Shown here piece after piece: positions 37,613 through 49,796 of a DNA stretch of 64,000 bases. Every line of letters begins with the position of its first letter. The stretch's first letter is position 1. Position numbers and translations under genes: made by a program. Origin of the DNA: Archilochus colubris (Eukaryota > Chordata > Aves > Apodiformes > Trochilidae); contig CM041090.1 in NCBI GenBank assembly GCA_023079485.1, forward strand, positions 9,112,519 to 9,176,518, in the 5' to 3' direction. Under the pieces are notes generated by a model that was not told the DNA's origin, made no database searches, and saw only the letters and a list, made by a program, of their open reading frames with translations.

Positions 37613-37699
37613 AAGATGTCCTTGCTTACTGTAGGAGCATTGGATTAGATTACCTTCATAGTCCTCTTCCAACCCAAACTATTATATGATTCTATCATC
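37613..37699 (+). mobile_element. Old CR1 LINE, right part (3' terminus)
   Basis: Continues the copy broken at 37400. AAGATGTCCTTGCTTACTGT is the CR1 3' UTR word that normally follows the interrupted position, then come TTGGATTAGAT, CTCTTCCAACCCAAACTAT and a decayed ATTCTATC tail. Confidence 0.82.
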
Positions 37700-38051
37700 C
37701 TATTTGAAATACATGGATTTCTCATCTTGAGTCAGCTCTTCCCTCCTCATGAATGAAGTTAGGCTAGTTTACCAGATAAGTAAAATTACTTCTGGCTCCA
37801 CTCACTCATACCAATAAGAATGGAAAAATGCTTGCAGAAAATGCACCTGAACCAAATTCTTCCTCTTATATTTCACTTAGTGTTAAGTGTAAGATAATCA
37901 AACATTCTTAGCCCAGCATATTAGAGTTTTAAAAAACTATTATGTGTGTTCTTCCATTAGGCCATACTGCAAAGTGTAATACTCTCTCCTTTGTTGTATT
38001 GCATAATGCTAAATGAGGATTTTATTAGCAGCTCTCACTCCCTGTTCTTAG
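37700..38051. other. Non-coding spacer between CR1 copies
   Basis: AT-rich unique DNA with no CR1 words. Confidence 0.5.
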
Positions 38052-38923
38052 GATAGAGCACATCCTCACTAAGTCTGCAGAGGACACTAAGCTGGGAGGA
38101 AGTGTCAACCTGCCTGAGGGTAGGGAGGCTCTGCAGAGGGATCTAGGCAGGTTTGTTTGATGGACCAAGACAAATAATACGGGTTTCAAAAAGGCCAAAT
38201 GTCAGATCCTGCACTTCAGCCACAGCAACACATGGCAGCACTACAGGCTTGGGGAAGAGGGACTGAAGAGCTGCCCAGCAGAGCAGGACCGGGGCTGTTG
38301 ATGGACACCTGGCTGAACATGAGCCAGCAGTGTGCCCAGGAGTCCAAAAGGGCCAATGTCATCCTGGCCTTTATAAGAAATGGTGTGGCCATCAGGCAGG
38401 TGATCTTACCCTTGTATTTCACACTGGTGAGGCCACACATTGAGTATCGTGTGAAGTTTTGGGCCCTTCACCACAGAAAGGACATTGGGCTACTAGAGTT
38501 TGTCCAAAGGAAGGCAACAAAGCTGATGAAAGGTTTGGAGCACAAGTCTTATGAGGAGCAGCTGAGGGACCTGGGGTTGTTTAGTCTGGAGAAGAGGAGG
38601 CTGAAGAGAGACCCTATTACTCTCTACAACTACCTTAAATGAGGCTGTAAAAAAGAAGAGGTCAGTCTGGTCAATGAAGTTTTAAGTGATAAAACAAGAG
38701 GAAATGGCCTCAAGTTGTGCCCTTCACTGAAAGGGTTATCAGACATTGGAACTGGCTGCCCAGGGCCATGGTGGGCTCACCATCCCTGGAGACATTTAGA
38801 AGTCATATAGACATAGTACTTAGCGATATGGCTTATTAAGGTCTTGTCAGTGTTAGCTTCATGGTTGGACTTGATGATTTTGAAGGGTTTTTCCAAGAAA
38901 GGTAATTCTGTTCTGTGATTTTT
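38052..38923 (+). mobile_element. CR1 LINE, about 870 bp, reverse-transcriptase end to 3' UTR
   Basis: Starts near the YADD-type region (KSAEDTKLG reading, degraded) and continues through a 147-codon frame (38199-38642) with [45 protein letters not shown] and [17 protein letters not shown], all C-terminal ORF2 words. After a stop at the YLK- position the rest of ORF2 and a shortened 3' UTR follow, with a decayed tail ending TTCTGTTCTGTGATT. An in-frame comparison with the copy at 61567 shows that this one keeps three more residues in the CAQ...ILA segment. It is older than that copy. Confidence 0.92.
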
Positions 38924-41900
38924 TGATCTGTACTGTTCAAACTAGCTCCCTAGTTGCAGTGTTTCACAGATGAAAAGGTCTATTTTCAGTGTAGCTTGGT
39001 TATACCCAAATTACTCATGTAGTTTTCAATTAGTTTTTGACATCAGATAAAGGTTTTACTCCTTGTTATAAAACTAATGAGTAGAACAAGTCACAGTGAT
39101 AAAGGTGGAAGTTCAGGCATAATTAACAGAAACAATGCCACAGTGGCTGTCCTTTTCCTGACATCTTCTGTATGAACCTCTAATAGAGGCTCCCATTGTC
39201 TCTGCTGGTACTGGCTTTAGTTTATTCCTCATACCTTTTTCTCTGAATCATGAAGTAAATTATTCAGAAACTCTTGATATCAATGCCACCATTTCTCCTT
39301 CCTCTTTCACAGTTAAGCAACTAAAATTTTCACTTAGAGAAAATGAGGTAAGTAAAACAAGTGTTTTGTGTACAGAAGAAGAAAGATCTTAAAACACAAA
39401 GCTCCTGATAATTATCACAAATGTCTGTGACACTAAACTGAAGGAAAGCAGTAGGAAGAATTAAATTTTCAAATAAGGAATGGTGTCCATGAAAGCTCAA
39501 CATACTAACGTGTATATCTGGTGAGTAACTATGTCAGATTCTTGTATTCTGCATGTCCCATTGAGTATAAATGAAATGAAACAGTAGTATGAAGCATCTG
39601 AGAGGCCCATATTTTAGTATCTGTTGATAAAATTCTCCCACAGTGCCTTTTTCATAAACAGAAAATCAGACCTGCACATATGCATACACACATGTATGCA
39701 TTCATGACTCTGAATTGGTCACAAAAATAGGATTTATCCTCATATATATACAAATGTGTGGATTATGTATAAGTTGCAAGCATTCATTATAGTTTTGGTT
39801 GGATGCTTTTATGCACGTGATAGCAAAAACATTCTTTAAGGCTGTACTTCTATGCTAGCAGACACTGTGTCAAGACCAAACAAAGAGCCAGTTTCAGTAG
39901 TTTTACTCTATGAGCTGGAGTGTACAGGAGCTTTCCCATTTTCCTCCACAGGTGAATTTTGTGGATCTACCCTCCTTCTGCGTTCTGTAGCTCCTTATTA
40001 GTTACAGTATGGAGGACTCAAACCCCCTGATGATTGCCATTTTAACCTAGGAGATCATGGAAACCTGGCAGCAAGCTGCTTGGCTAGCTGCACCACAGGA
40101 AAAACATAGAGCTGTGTTTTAGAAGCTCAGTGTTATAACACAGCAGCTATAGCATAGGGCTTTTTTCCACATCTTTCCAAATCCTACAGTGTTTATAATA
40201 TTGGCATGACAAATATATCTGAAAAGGTAAGGTTTGAAAACTGCCAAGTTAGCTAGTGACAGTTAACTGTTAGAAGGATGCACAGACCATGTGGGAAGGG
40301 ATTTAAACAGTGTCCTCTCAGTTTCTTTTCATTCAGTAAATGCACATCCCTCTAATTATAATTCAGAAATCCCTTTAGCTACATTCAGTCAACATACTAA
40401 AAAATGTCTATAACCAGAATCTCTTCAAAAAGGAAGGTCATGTCTTCAGACATATGTTCCTCTAGACAGACTACCCTTTGGATCTCAACACATTCCCATC
40501 CCACGTTTTGCAGACTAATTGGGATGACTCTTTATCCTAAGATTTCAGAGATGGCTGTACAATGCTAACAAACATACTTATGGACCATTTCTTTTTCTGC
40601 CTCATCTCTTTGCATGCTCCTGTCATCTCTAAACTTCCTGCTTCAGTGTAAAATCTTTCCATCTCTAGTAAAGCAGAACAGGAATTGGACCCACCTGAGA
40701 GAGCTTCTGGTTGCAATGCATAAACAATTGTCATTTTCTATCCATCGCCCACTCAGTGGACAGACACCTAACATGCTGCCTATTTTCAGCCAACATTTGA
40801 CTGACCAGAGTTCAAGCAAGAAACTTGGAATTTCAAAGTCATTACTTCATCTGTCAGTAGACCTGAGCATCAGGAAATAGCATGCTTGAAATTATCTTCT
40901 CTCTGTCCCTTTCTGTGCCTGGTTTGGAATAGTCTTTGGTATTTCTTCGAAGTCTCTGTTGTTCATGTTGTTGGGTATTTTCCTTATTTAGGCAAAAGTA
41001 CACAGAGAAGAGTTGTTCAGGAGTTGCTGCTTTTTTCAAAAGGGTCACTTCCTTTTCCAGAGACACAAAGTAGCCCTGTTTGCAACACAGCATTTCTGCT
41101 GGACGGAATGATTGCTCTAACAGACCCAGCTTTTGGCAGTGAGTGCCTAATGTCTGCTCTCCTTTCAAATACAAGTCATACATATAAATATGTATGCATT
41201 TTAAATATAATTTCTATATGTAGACAAAGCTCTTGGGAGATTTATTTAAATTATTTAAATAAAATATATTTTGAAATGTGAATAGTTTTAAAATCTAAAT
41301 ATCAGAGACCTCCACAAAGCTGTCAAAGTACTTTAATTTCCATTTCAAAATCCATTCCCTAAGCCACCATATTCTTCAAATTCAGATTTTTTTTCTTTAA
41401 CTTCTTTTCAAGGTCCCTGAGTTATCAACACAGCTGAATCTGAAGGCCTACTTCAGTGGAGTATTTAAATGCTAATATTTGGCAGAATACTTAAAGACAT
41501 GACTAAATTCAGATGAGGTTTAGACTTAGCAAGGAATTTACACTCCGTGATTATAGAAAAATATTTCACTCTGAGAGCAACATCAAAGAATGGTCTATGC
41601 AGCTGGTATAAAAAAACAACTTATTGACATTAAACCCTTTTGAAATTGAAAATTTTTTTTGAAAGAGGATCTCTTTCATACATAAAACTATGAAGTACTT
41701 AAAATATAGTACTCTAAAAAGAGAGATTATCATACTTATGAAATAATATAGTTCTAATTTTCACAAATATTCTATCAGAATATGTTCAATATAGACCAAA
41801 ACCGAGCACATACATGCTTGAAGTTTTCATACATAGCTTCTGGAAAGTTCCCCAATAGTACTTACCTTCACATATTCCAAATGCAGATTTTTTTTTCCCT

Positions 41901-41950
41901 CCAGAGTTCAGAAATGTAAGGTCGTCTTTTGCCTTTCCCATACCTGGAGC
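38924..41950. other. Non-coding stretch, nothing recognised
   Basis: Unique AT-rich DNA. A 131-codon frame at 40886-41281 (+) and an overlapping 109-codon minus frame at 40854-41183 have no known domain. A short hairpin word pair (TGCATAC, GTATGCA) lies near 39680-39700. Confidence 0.5.
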
Positions 41951-42018
41951 TTTTTGTTTTGTTTTGTTTTGCTTTGGGGTTTTTTTTTCTTTCTTTTTTT
42001 CTTTTTTTTTTTTTCCCC
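41951..42018. repeat. T-rich tract with TTTTG units
   Basis: (TTTTG)n passing into long T runs broken by C, ending CCCC. It is strongly strand-asymmetric. Confidence 0.85.
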
Positions 42019-42420
42019 AATTGCTTTCCTTTAGAGCTGATTCTGATTGAAATTGAAGTCATAGTACTAAGATTATTGAAATAATAGTACTAACTACTAG
42101 AACCAAGGTTTTTCTTGAAATATTCCTGCTGAGATCTGAAAGGGAGATGACAAACCACATGCAACAAAAATGATTCTCATGCTGTTGAAAGTCCAGTTTT
42201 ACTGCCTGGTGAACTTCCATGCTGTTTAATGCATACTTTCTCCTTTAATCCCATAGTGGGAATTTCCCTTCCCAAACCATAGGAGACGTGTAGTTACTGG
42301 TGTTAGCCTTGCACGTCAAAAGACAATTATTGGTATTTAAATAGAAAAAGGTTCCATACTATTCTCAGTATTCAATTATTGTCTTCCATATCAGAAGCAA
42401 CATTTTATTTTTAAAAAAAT
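42019..42420. other. Non-coding stretch, nothing recognised
   Basis: AT-rich unique DNA between the T-rich tract and the C/A tract. Confidence 0.5.
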
Positions 42421-42486
42421 CTACCAACCACCCCACCACACCCCCCAACCCACCACCACACACCCCAAAAAAAACCCACCAACCAC
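42421..42486. repeat. G-free C/A tract; G-rich on the minus strand
   Basis: In 66 bases there is no G and only one T. C runs lie at 42431-42434 (4), 42441-42446 (6), 42449-42451 (3), 42463-42466 (4) and 42475-42477 (3), with a run of eight A before the last. The minus strand therefore has five G runs of three or more, enough for a relaxed-rule G-quadruplex with loops of 6, 2, 11 and 8. The tract ends exactly where similarity to the LTR at 1427-1752 begins. Confidence 0.85.
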
Positions 42487-42671
42487 GAGCTGCTGGCCTC
42501 TCCATGCCTCCACCAGAGTGAGCTGAGATCTTCCCTGTGGGTGTGGTCCCACCTTTATTGGCCCCCGGCCTTGCTCATGCCCAATAGGGGCCTGTCCTAA
42601 TCAGGCACAGGTGGACTCACCCACTCACTGGCAATCGAGGCACCTGGTTACAATGTTTCTCTACCATTACA
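42487..42671 (-). mobile_element. Truncated LTR of the same family as the solo LTR at 1427-1752
   Basis: Shares with the first LTR the blocks GAGTGAGCTGAG, CCTTTATTGGCCCC, TTGCTCATGC, CCTAATCAGGCACAGGTGG and GGCACCTGGTT in the same order. It ends ATTACA where the first ends ACTACA. The minus-strand poly(A) signal AATAAA lies at 42554-42559. The U5-side 150 bp seen in the first LTR is missing; the similarity stops at about 42487 against the G-free tract. TCTACCA occurs at 42420-42426 and again at 42660-42666, but those positions do not bracket TG...CA ends, so I do not call them target duplications. Confidence 0.72.
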
Positions 42672-43824
42672 GATTGAAAGTCAAGCTAAATTCTAGTTCA
42701 GCAACTGCTACTGCCAGACTATGTGATGTAGTCCAGACCCTGGTCTCCATGCAGTAAAGAAGCAGAGCTGATAACCACAGTTTCCTAGATTAAATGATCA
42801 CAATTCTTTAGTTGCATGCATGAGAAAGACTGATTTTGGTTTTGTGAACTCATTTAAAGCCATGTGGAAGCATGTGGTCATATTTTTTAAGGGTTGGTAT
42901 TTGTTTTCTCATTATTAGGTAAGTTGTTGGACAGTAAAAAAAAGCCAAATAGCATAAGGAAAATTAAAGAAATCTGTGGACAAAGACAGCCCTGCCCAGG
43001 AAAAGTTGCTGAAAGCATTTGTTTTCAATAATAACTCCAATAACATTCTGTTTCACTTTTCAAGTGTGTTCTCCTCAGTTCTGCATGCTCCTGCCTTCTG
43101 TTCAAAGTTATTTTTTGTGTTTTATTTTCACTTATCTTTCTTTTTAATAGATGTTCCTCTTATGGGAGTGAATTGTCAGTGGCAGAAATAGGATGGGTCA
43201 GAAAGGGATCTGTCTCTCAGCTTTACATTTCCTGAGATCTCAGTCTCCCTCCTAGTCAGGATTTGTCAACACCATGATACACATGTTACAATTTCCATTT
43301 CATTATTTCCAAGTGGAAATTAAAAATAACACAATAGAATTCTTACTGCAAAATTTCTGTTGTTTTCCCAAGACACTGTCTTCTCCTTTTATACATTGAC
43401 ATCATTATACTAAAATGGTTTGCTTGTTCATAGCAAAATGAACAGTTAAGTGTAGTCATCAAATTAGCTTAATTTTATATATCTTGATGAAAGGGAAGAA
43501 GAGATGGAAATTCAAAATAAGTCTTTTGCAACTTTAAGGGCACCCATCCTCTACTGCAAGTAGTTACTGTTCCGACCTTCATCATTTAAAAGTTCACATT
43601 AAAAGTCAAAGGAGTTGTGAGAAAAGTTAATTTTCAAAATATACTGTTTCTAAAAGAGCTGACCTTTCAGAAAAATCTGAAAAAACTTCATACGTAAACT
43701 ATAACATAAGCTTAGCTTGCAAATTTAGGGAGAAAATATATTCTACATTTTTAAAAGAAAAACCCCAAGAATCTCCACAGATTTTATAGGGGTTTTTCTA
43801 CAGTTTTGGCTAAAGGATAATAAT
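42672..43824. other. Non-coding stretch, nothing recognised
   Basis: AT-rich unique DNA; longest frame 71 codons. Confidence 0.55.
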
Positions 43825-43867
43825 TAAAAAAAAAAAACAAACAAAAAAAAAACACCAAAAAACAAAC
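43825..43867. repeat. A-rich/CAAA tract
   Basis: Runs of A separated by CAAAC and CACC words. Confidence 0.8.
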
Positions 43868-44236
43868 TCTCTTTAATGTGGCTGCATATGCCTGTAGAGT
43901 TAAAAGGAAAGCATACAATGTACCAAATGTATCACAAGCAATGAGACAAACATGTTTTTCTCATAAATTTCTTCTTTGCCATTCCTGTTCTTATTTTTCT
44001 GTTGACTTTCCTTCAATTAATTGCTTAAACTAGACTGTAACCCTTTGGAAGAAATAATATTTTTAGCTCACTGCTGAATTTTCCAGAATGATTTGTAATC
44101 TTAAAAACAATTTAAAAAGCACTGGATAATTTTAATTTTCTAAAATTTATTCTGGAAATTTAATTGAAAGAATCCTTTCTGATATTTTTGAAATTCTCAG
44201 TTTAACCAGTGACAGTTACTTTCTTCCTGGGTTTAT

Positions 44237-44305
44237 GTTGTTTGTTTGGTTTGGGGTTTTTGTTTGCTTGGTTTGGTTTAGGTTGGGGTTTTTTTGTTTT
44301 TTTTC
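44237..44305. repeat. GTTT/GGTTT-rich tract
   Basis: TTTG, GGTTT and GGGG words passing into a T run, with almost no A or C. It is like the tracts at 49737 and 63206. Confidence 0.8.
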
Positions 44306-47049
44306 CCAGATATCACCAGACTAATAAAAATGCTGTAGACAGCAAAATAACAAAAGTGCCAGGGCTTTTTAATGAACTCTGCTTGAGTTTTACATTACAT
44401 TTCAGTCAGTTCTCTGAATTTTTTCTCACCACAGTATCTGCAGCTACTGCTAAGAAGAAACCATAGTGCTGTTTGCATGTAAGCTTTGGGTACATCTGAA
44501 TATGTTTGGGTTTTTTTTATGATTTTTGCATTTGTCTGATTTTTGTTTTGCATATTGTTTTGAGTTTGAATCTTCTTCCAAAATGTTATTGTTTCTACAC
44601 TATGTTTTCCAAAATTTTATGGAAGTTCTTTCTAAATGACTCAGGCAATAAGCTCCCTGTTTTCCTCTTGGGAAGCTATTCCATAATCTAATAGATTGCT
44701 GCAATTAAGTAATGTTTTCCTTATAAGCAGTCTAATTTTGTTTTGCTTTATTTCATCAAGTAGCACTGGTCATTTGCCCCAGGAATATCTATCTATATAT
44801 GAATATATCACATACAGGGTCATTATTAAACACTTCCATTCCCTCTGCCTGTTTACTGTGGGTTTTTTTTTTTCTACATGCCAAGAATATCACTAATAAC
44901 AAACAAAGCAAGAGCAGATATTCCCTACATGTAAGCCTCTCCTGTATAGTCCAGCATTCTTTTCATACCCAGGTTTATCTTTAAGTTTCTCCTAATGAAA
45001 GACAAAGTGCAGATTTCATTCTGCACCTCACTAATACTGAAAGCAAATCAAACTAAAATAAAACCAGTAGGAGGCAATCTACTATGTGTTGGAGTGGGGA
45101 ATTAGATCTGAACTACTTTTATAGTGTCCCATGGGACTGTGCAGAGTCCAGCTGCTTGTCACAGTTCTCCGTGGCCTTTACTAGCCCTTGAATTAAGGGC
45201 AAAGGCTGCTCCTGGAACAGGGCTTTTCAACAGACTACTGTTTATCTGGATGGAGTCCAGATGTGCTCCAGAAGATGACATTCACATGGTTTAGGAAGTT
45301 ACTGTCCTCAGTTCTTCAGTGTAACTCTCCTGTGCAACTTGTCCTTTCAGCAACTGCCTTTTTAAAACTGATTTTTGTGTATTCTTATTTAAAGCATTGC
45401 TACCTGACAGCACAGCTGATTAAATTCAGGTGAACAACATGGTTTTACAAATAAAGAAGGAAGATTTCAGCTAGAGGAAGATTTTATGCACACATCCAGC
45501 GGAGTCCAAACAATAACCTCTCAACATCTGGGAGCAAATAACATGTCTTATCAGAGGGGCATCCAAGGATTAAACACAGAATGACCCAGGGGTCAGTGCT
45601 TTTGACTGTCCAGGTTTGTTAACTGTATTAGTACTTACAATTTTTCCTCAAATTAACAGAGTATTTTGCAGAGTAATCATGGCAGCATATTCACTGGCTT
45701 TGTTATACAGTGTTGTGTGCTATTTCTGTGGTAGAGATTTTTGTCCTGCCCCAGGGCACAGGTGTAGTTACATGAACATCTGTAAAGCACAGGAAGAATA
45801 GTGTAGCCTAATTTAGTGAAACTTACTCTTTAGAGAGAGCCAGTGTGGCCTCAAGCAAGTTAATAAGTAACTCATTAGTGCAGTGAGAAAATAAATACAA
45901 AACTGTTAAAACTCAAGTATTTTTCTCCCATACTCCTACCTGTTTTGCCCAGCATACTTGCAAACAAAAAAAAGTGGGTAAGGGTCTATGGTCAAATGCA
46001 AAGTAAAAAAGTGATTTGTCCTTTTTATCTTTGGAAGTCTGGAAAAGAGATTCCATTTTGTGCTGGCCAAACTCAGTTTTACATATGAATAGTTTCATTG
46101 TCAGACACAGGTGACCAACAGAAAAGTGGAAAGAAAGGAACTGCTGATGCCTTGCTGCACATTGCTCATGAGAAATGGCTTTTTAACTCCTGATCCTGAA
46201 ACTAGTATTAAGGCATCACTCCCAAACACTGTGTGGAAAAGAATCTTACAGTAGGCAAAATCTGGGGTGGAATATTTTCATCCAGCTCTAAGGAGGCAGA
46301 AAGTCACCTGCCAGTGACAACTCAGAGGATGTAAGATGTCCCTTGGGGAAAGGGCCTTAAGCATTCCATAAATGACAAGAGTTTGGCTATTTTTCTTCAC
46401 CAGAAAGGGGCAATACATTTAACAACAGTTTTCTAACACTCCAAATAGAATGGAAGGAATCAATAAGAGCAAAAACAATGTTTAAGATGTCTATGACCCA
46501 TTGTAGCATTCACTGCTTTTTGTCTGCTTTAGTTCAAAGAACATGAAGAGTGTGCCCCTTAGTGATAAGCAGCAAAATTATATCAGAGTAAGGAACAGCC
46601 ATGCTACCTGTGGTGCATTTTAGTTATATATGCAGGCAATCATTTCACAGGTGTGCAAGTTCACCCAAGGCAGATCTAAGCCTGGAGAGCAGGCCCCTTG
46701 TTTACATATCAGGAAGAAGATGCTAAAAGCCATGTGCTTGACACAGCTGACTGTGGCCAAAAACTTTGCTATCCCCACAGGCAGCATGGGCAGCATGTAG
46801 GAATGGTGATGCTAGACTTCCTGCACTGTGTCCCACTGGCAGAGGGCACAGAGAGAGTTTTGTCACATTGTGGCTACTGATAAACAGAGGATGTAAGTAT
46901 TCTTTTCACTGATAATTTAATGAAGTCTGTGACTGCAAAGTTTTTGAGCATCTTGTATTCAAAGTTTCCTTTTGACCCCAGCTGGAACAAACACAGCATG
47001 TGTTCACATAAAGGAAGGTGTACCACAAGTACATTTCCATGGTCCATGA
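44306..47049. other. Non-coding stretch, nothing recognised
   Basis: AT-rich unique DNA. The longest frames are under 90 codons. A weak MIR-like word (TGTGGCCTCAAGCAAGTTA at about 45844-45862) is too short to call. Confidence 0.5.
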
Positions 47050-47506
47050 GAAAGAGTCCAGCGCAGAGCTACTAAGATGATTAAGGGAGTGGAACATCTC
47101 CCTTATGAGGAAAGGCTGAGGGAGCTGGGTCTCTTTAGTTTGGAGAAAAGGAGACTGAGGGGTGACCTCATCAATGTTTTCAAATATGTAAGGAGTGAGT
47201 GTCAAGGAGATGGAGTTAGGCTTTTCTCAGTGGTGACCAGTGATAGGACAAGGGGTAATGGGTGTAAATTGGAGCACAGGAGGTTCAAGTTGAATATTCG
47301 AAAAAATTTTTTTACTGTAAGGGTGACAGAGCCCTGGAACAGGCTGCCCAGGGGGGTCGTGGAGTCTCCTTCACTGGAGACATTCAAAACCCGCCTGGAC
47401 ACGTTCCTGCACGATGTACTCTAGGTGGCCCTGCTCTGGCAGGGGGGGTTGGACTAGATGATCTTTTGAGGTCCCTTCTAACCCCTAGGATTCTATGATT
47501 CTATGA
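47050..47506 (+). mobile_element. CR1 LINE 3'-end copy with intact C-terminal frame (distinct subfamily)
   Basis: Starts near the VQRRAT position and keeps an open frame (47077-47424, 115 codons) through [48 protein letters not shown] to FLHDVL and a stop. The 3' UTR has GGGGGGGTTGGACTAGATGA, then AGGTCCCTTCTAACCCC and a clean ATTCTATG tail. Its ORF end and UTR wording differ from the 61567-type copies, so it represents another subfamily. Few lesions are visible, so the copy is moderately young. Confidence 0.95.
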
Positions 47507-49736
47507 GAAATCCATGAAGATATCCTGACTGCTTGTTTATAAAGACAGAAATAAGGTCATTAAAATACCATGCTACAACTCTTCATACATATAACTGCGA
47601 AACCTGGCAAGTATTGTCTCACACAGAAAACTTAGGTAAGAGAGTGACTGACTGAAGGAAGAAGCAAAAAACAGAGAAGGGTAAATATTTCTCATGGCTT
47701 AACAACAAAATATTCAGTTGCAGTCTGGAGCCATCGATTGGCCTGAGCTTTAAACAAAAATCTCTGCCAGCTGAATGCTGGCCAAGTGGCAAGTGGCAAC
47801 CTCTCTGCAGCCTGATATATACCCAAATGAAAAGGTTCTGAATGCCAGATACCAGGAAGCCAGTGCTTTTAACACCACCACCCCATAATTTATATCATCT
47901 TGGTTTGTGCTACAGCAGTTAAGGGTCTTTTAATGTTTGTCTTCTGAATTCTAATTCTCAAGGGTTTATAATTTGGCCGTTAGCGTGCTCTCAGATTTAA
48001 AGCCTCAGCACAGACAATGGCTTGCCAAGAACAGTTTTTAGGTGATTTTTTTAGCAAGAATGTTAGCTGGTTTCCAAAATATGAGAAAGGAAGGAAAGAA
48101 GGCAGGCAGGCATGACTAGTTAAAATAGTTAAAGATTATAATTTACATGGCTTGTATTTCAAAACATGAATTAATGCTATACAGTGATATTATTTTCATT
48201 GTTTTAAAACTGTTTCTAAGAAAAGTCTTTTAAAGGAATCTAACTTTTCAATTTGTTTTGGAATTGCAATTGTTTAAAAAATTCTCAGGCCCTCCAAATG
48301 CCCATAGATGCACATGGATGCAGAAGGTACATCAGTGAAACCCACCACTGTTATTTGAAAAATGCAGTTAGTATGAAAAAGAAAGGAAAATACATACTTA
48401 TAAACACTTTCTATCAATTTGAAGTCCATAGTCTTAAAACACTTTGAGCTCTGAAGGAAATGGTCCCTCTGAGTCCTTTTGTGGCTGGATTAAACAAAGG
48501 AGTTTTAGCATAGACAGTAACTGTCCAGCTACAATGAAATAACTTTACTTTTAAATCAAGGTACATAAGAATAATTTCTACAGATAGCCAAGAGTACCAT
48601 GGTGGCCTGTATAATCCACTTTAGGTCTTTGGGCCTCACTGCACTCCCAGGGATGTTGATAGGAAGAGAGAAAGGGAAATCCTAAGATAAAATCAGTCCA
48701 AAAGCTACAGTGACTCTTGACTTTTCATTTGAGGAAAAGTAAAAACTTCAGGAATAATTTCAGCTTCTTGTAATTGGCTTCAAGCTAGTAAGTGCTGATT
48801 AGTCATGCATTTTAGCAAGATATTTGTTTAGGAATATTAGTATTTCTCAGAATTAAGTTTATATTCCTGAAATGTGAATATGTTGTCATGTGAAATAAGA
48901 TAACACTGTTCAGTTCCCTTTTACTTCTACTATATTAATCTACAACAGTGCCTGCCATAAGGTACATAGAGCTCCTTAATAAAACTAGTGACATATACAA
49001 GTGCTATGTTGTAAACACCAAGTGAAGGTGTCCTTTTTAAGGCACTGGCTCATTAATCTCTAATAGAAGGTTTACATCACAGAACAGAACAGCTTAACAT
49101 TATGGCTTGCATTTTCTGACATTGCTTTTTAAGCATCTCTAAAGGTACCTGTCTTGTTATGCTAAAAAAGAAGATGTTTAAACAAGCCTGACAGAAAAAA
49201 GAAAAAAACCAAACAGGTTTGACACTATCAAGTTCCAGGGAATTTCAAGTCACGAGTTGAGTTTGGGTTTGCATTCAGAGTCATTAGGAAGACCATGGAG
49301 ACTGTCAATGTTCAGAAAGCTAGAAGCAATCAACTCTGTTTATCTGCTACATAATCATGCTGCCAAGGGCTTGATAAGGAGAAAAGGTATTTACAGTTGC
49401 AACAGATAGGAAATATTCCCATTTCATATGCACTATATATAAATATTTTTGTGATTCCATTTGGTTGTATGAATTAAATCCCCTTTCAGCATTACATTCA
49501 GTAAACTGCTAGTGGTGGAATTCTTGGAAATTGTGCACTTGTGCTTGCCTGCATGTCACTGCTAATCAGGTCTAGGATACAGAGTGACATATCTGAGACT
49601 GAGTACAAGAGCAAAATATTGGCCATGGTAGGAGGCATCAAACATTTCTATAAGACAATACCTTTAACAATTACATGGGCTTAGGAACAGAATACAAGTT
49701 GAGCATTTTCCTTTCTCTATCAGGTTTGTATATTCT
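47507..49736. other. Non-coding stretch, nothing recognised
   Basis: AT-rich unique DNA. A short AAGG/GGCA purine run lies at about 48085-48108. Confidence 0.55.
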
Positions 49737-49796
49737 GTTTTTATTTTTGTTTGTAGGGTTTTGTGTTTTGGTTTGGTTTGTTGTTTTTTTTTTTCC
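49737..49796. repeat. GTTT-rich low-complexity tract
   Basis: TTTTG, GTTTG and GGTTT words ending in a T run of about twelve. Confidence 0.82.

Noticed and set aside
40886..41281. Open frame of 131 codons
   Set aside because: Composition is that of translated AT-rich DNA, an antisense frame of 109 codons overlaps it, and no family is recognised.
42420..42666. TCTACCA at 42420-42426 and 42660-42666 as target duplications of the second LTR
   Set aside because: They do not sit outside TG...CA ends, and the left copy lies in a C/A-rich tract where such words are likely by chance.
45838..45862. MIR-like word TGTGGCCTCAAGCAAGTTA
   Set aside because: Only about 19 bases resemble the MIR core and the continuation does not align.
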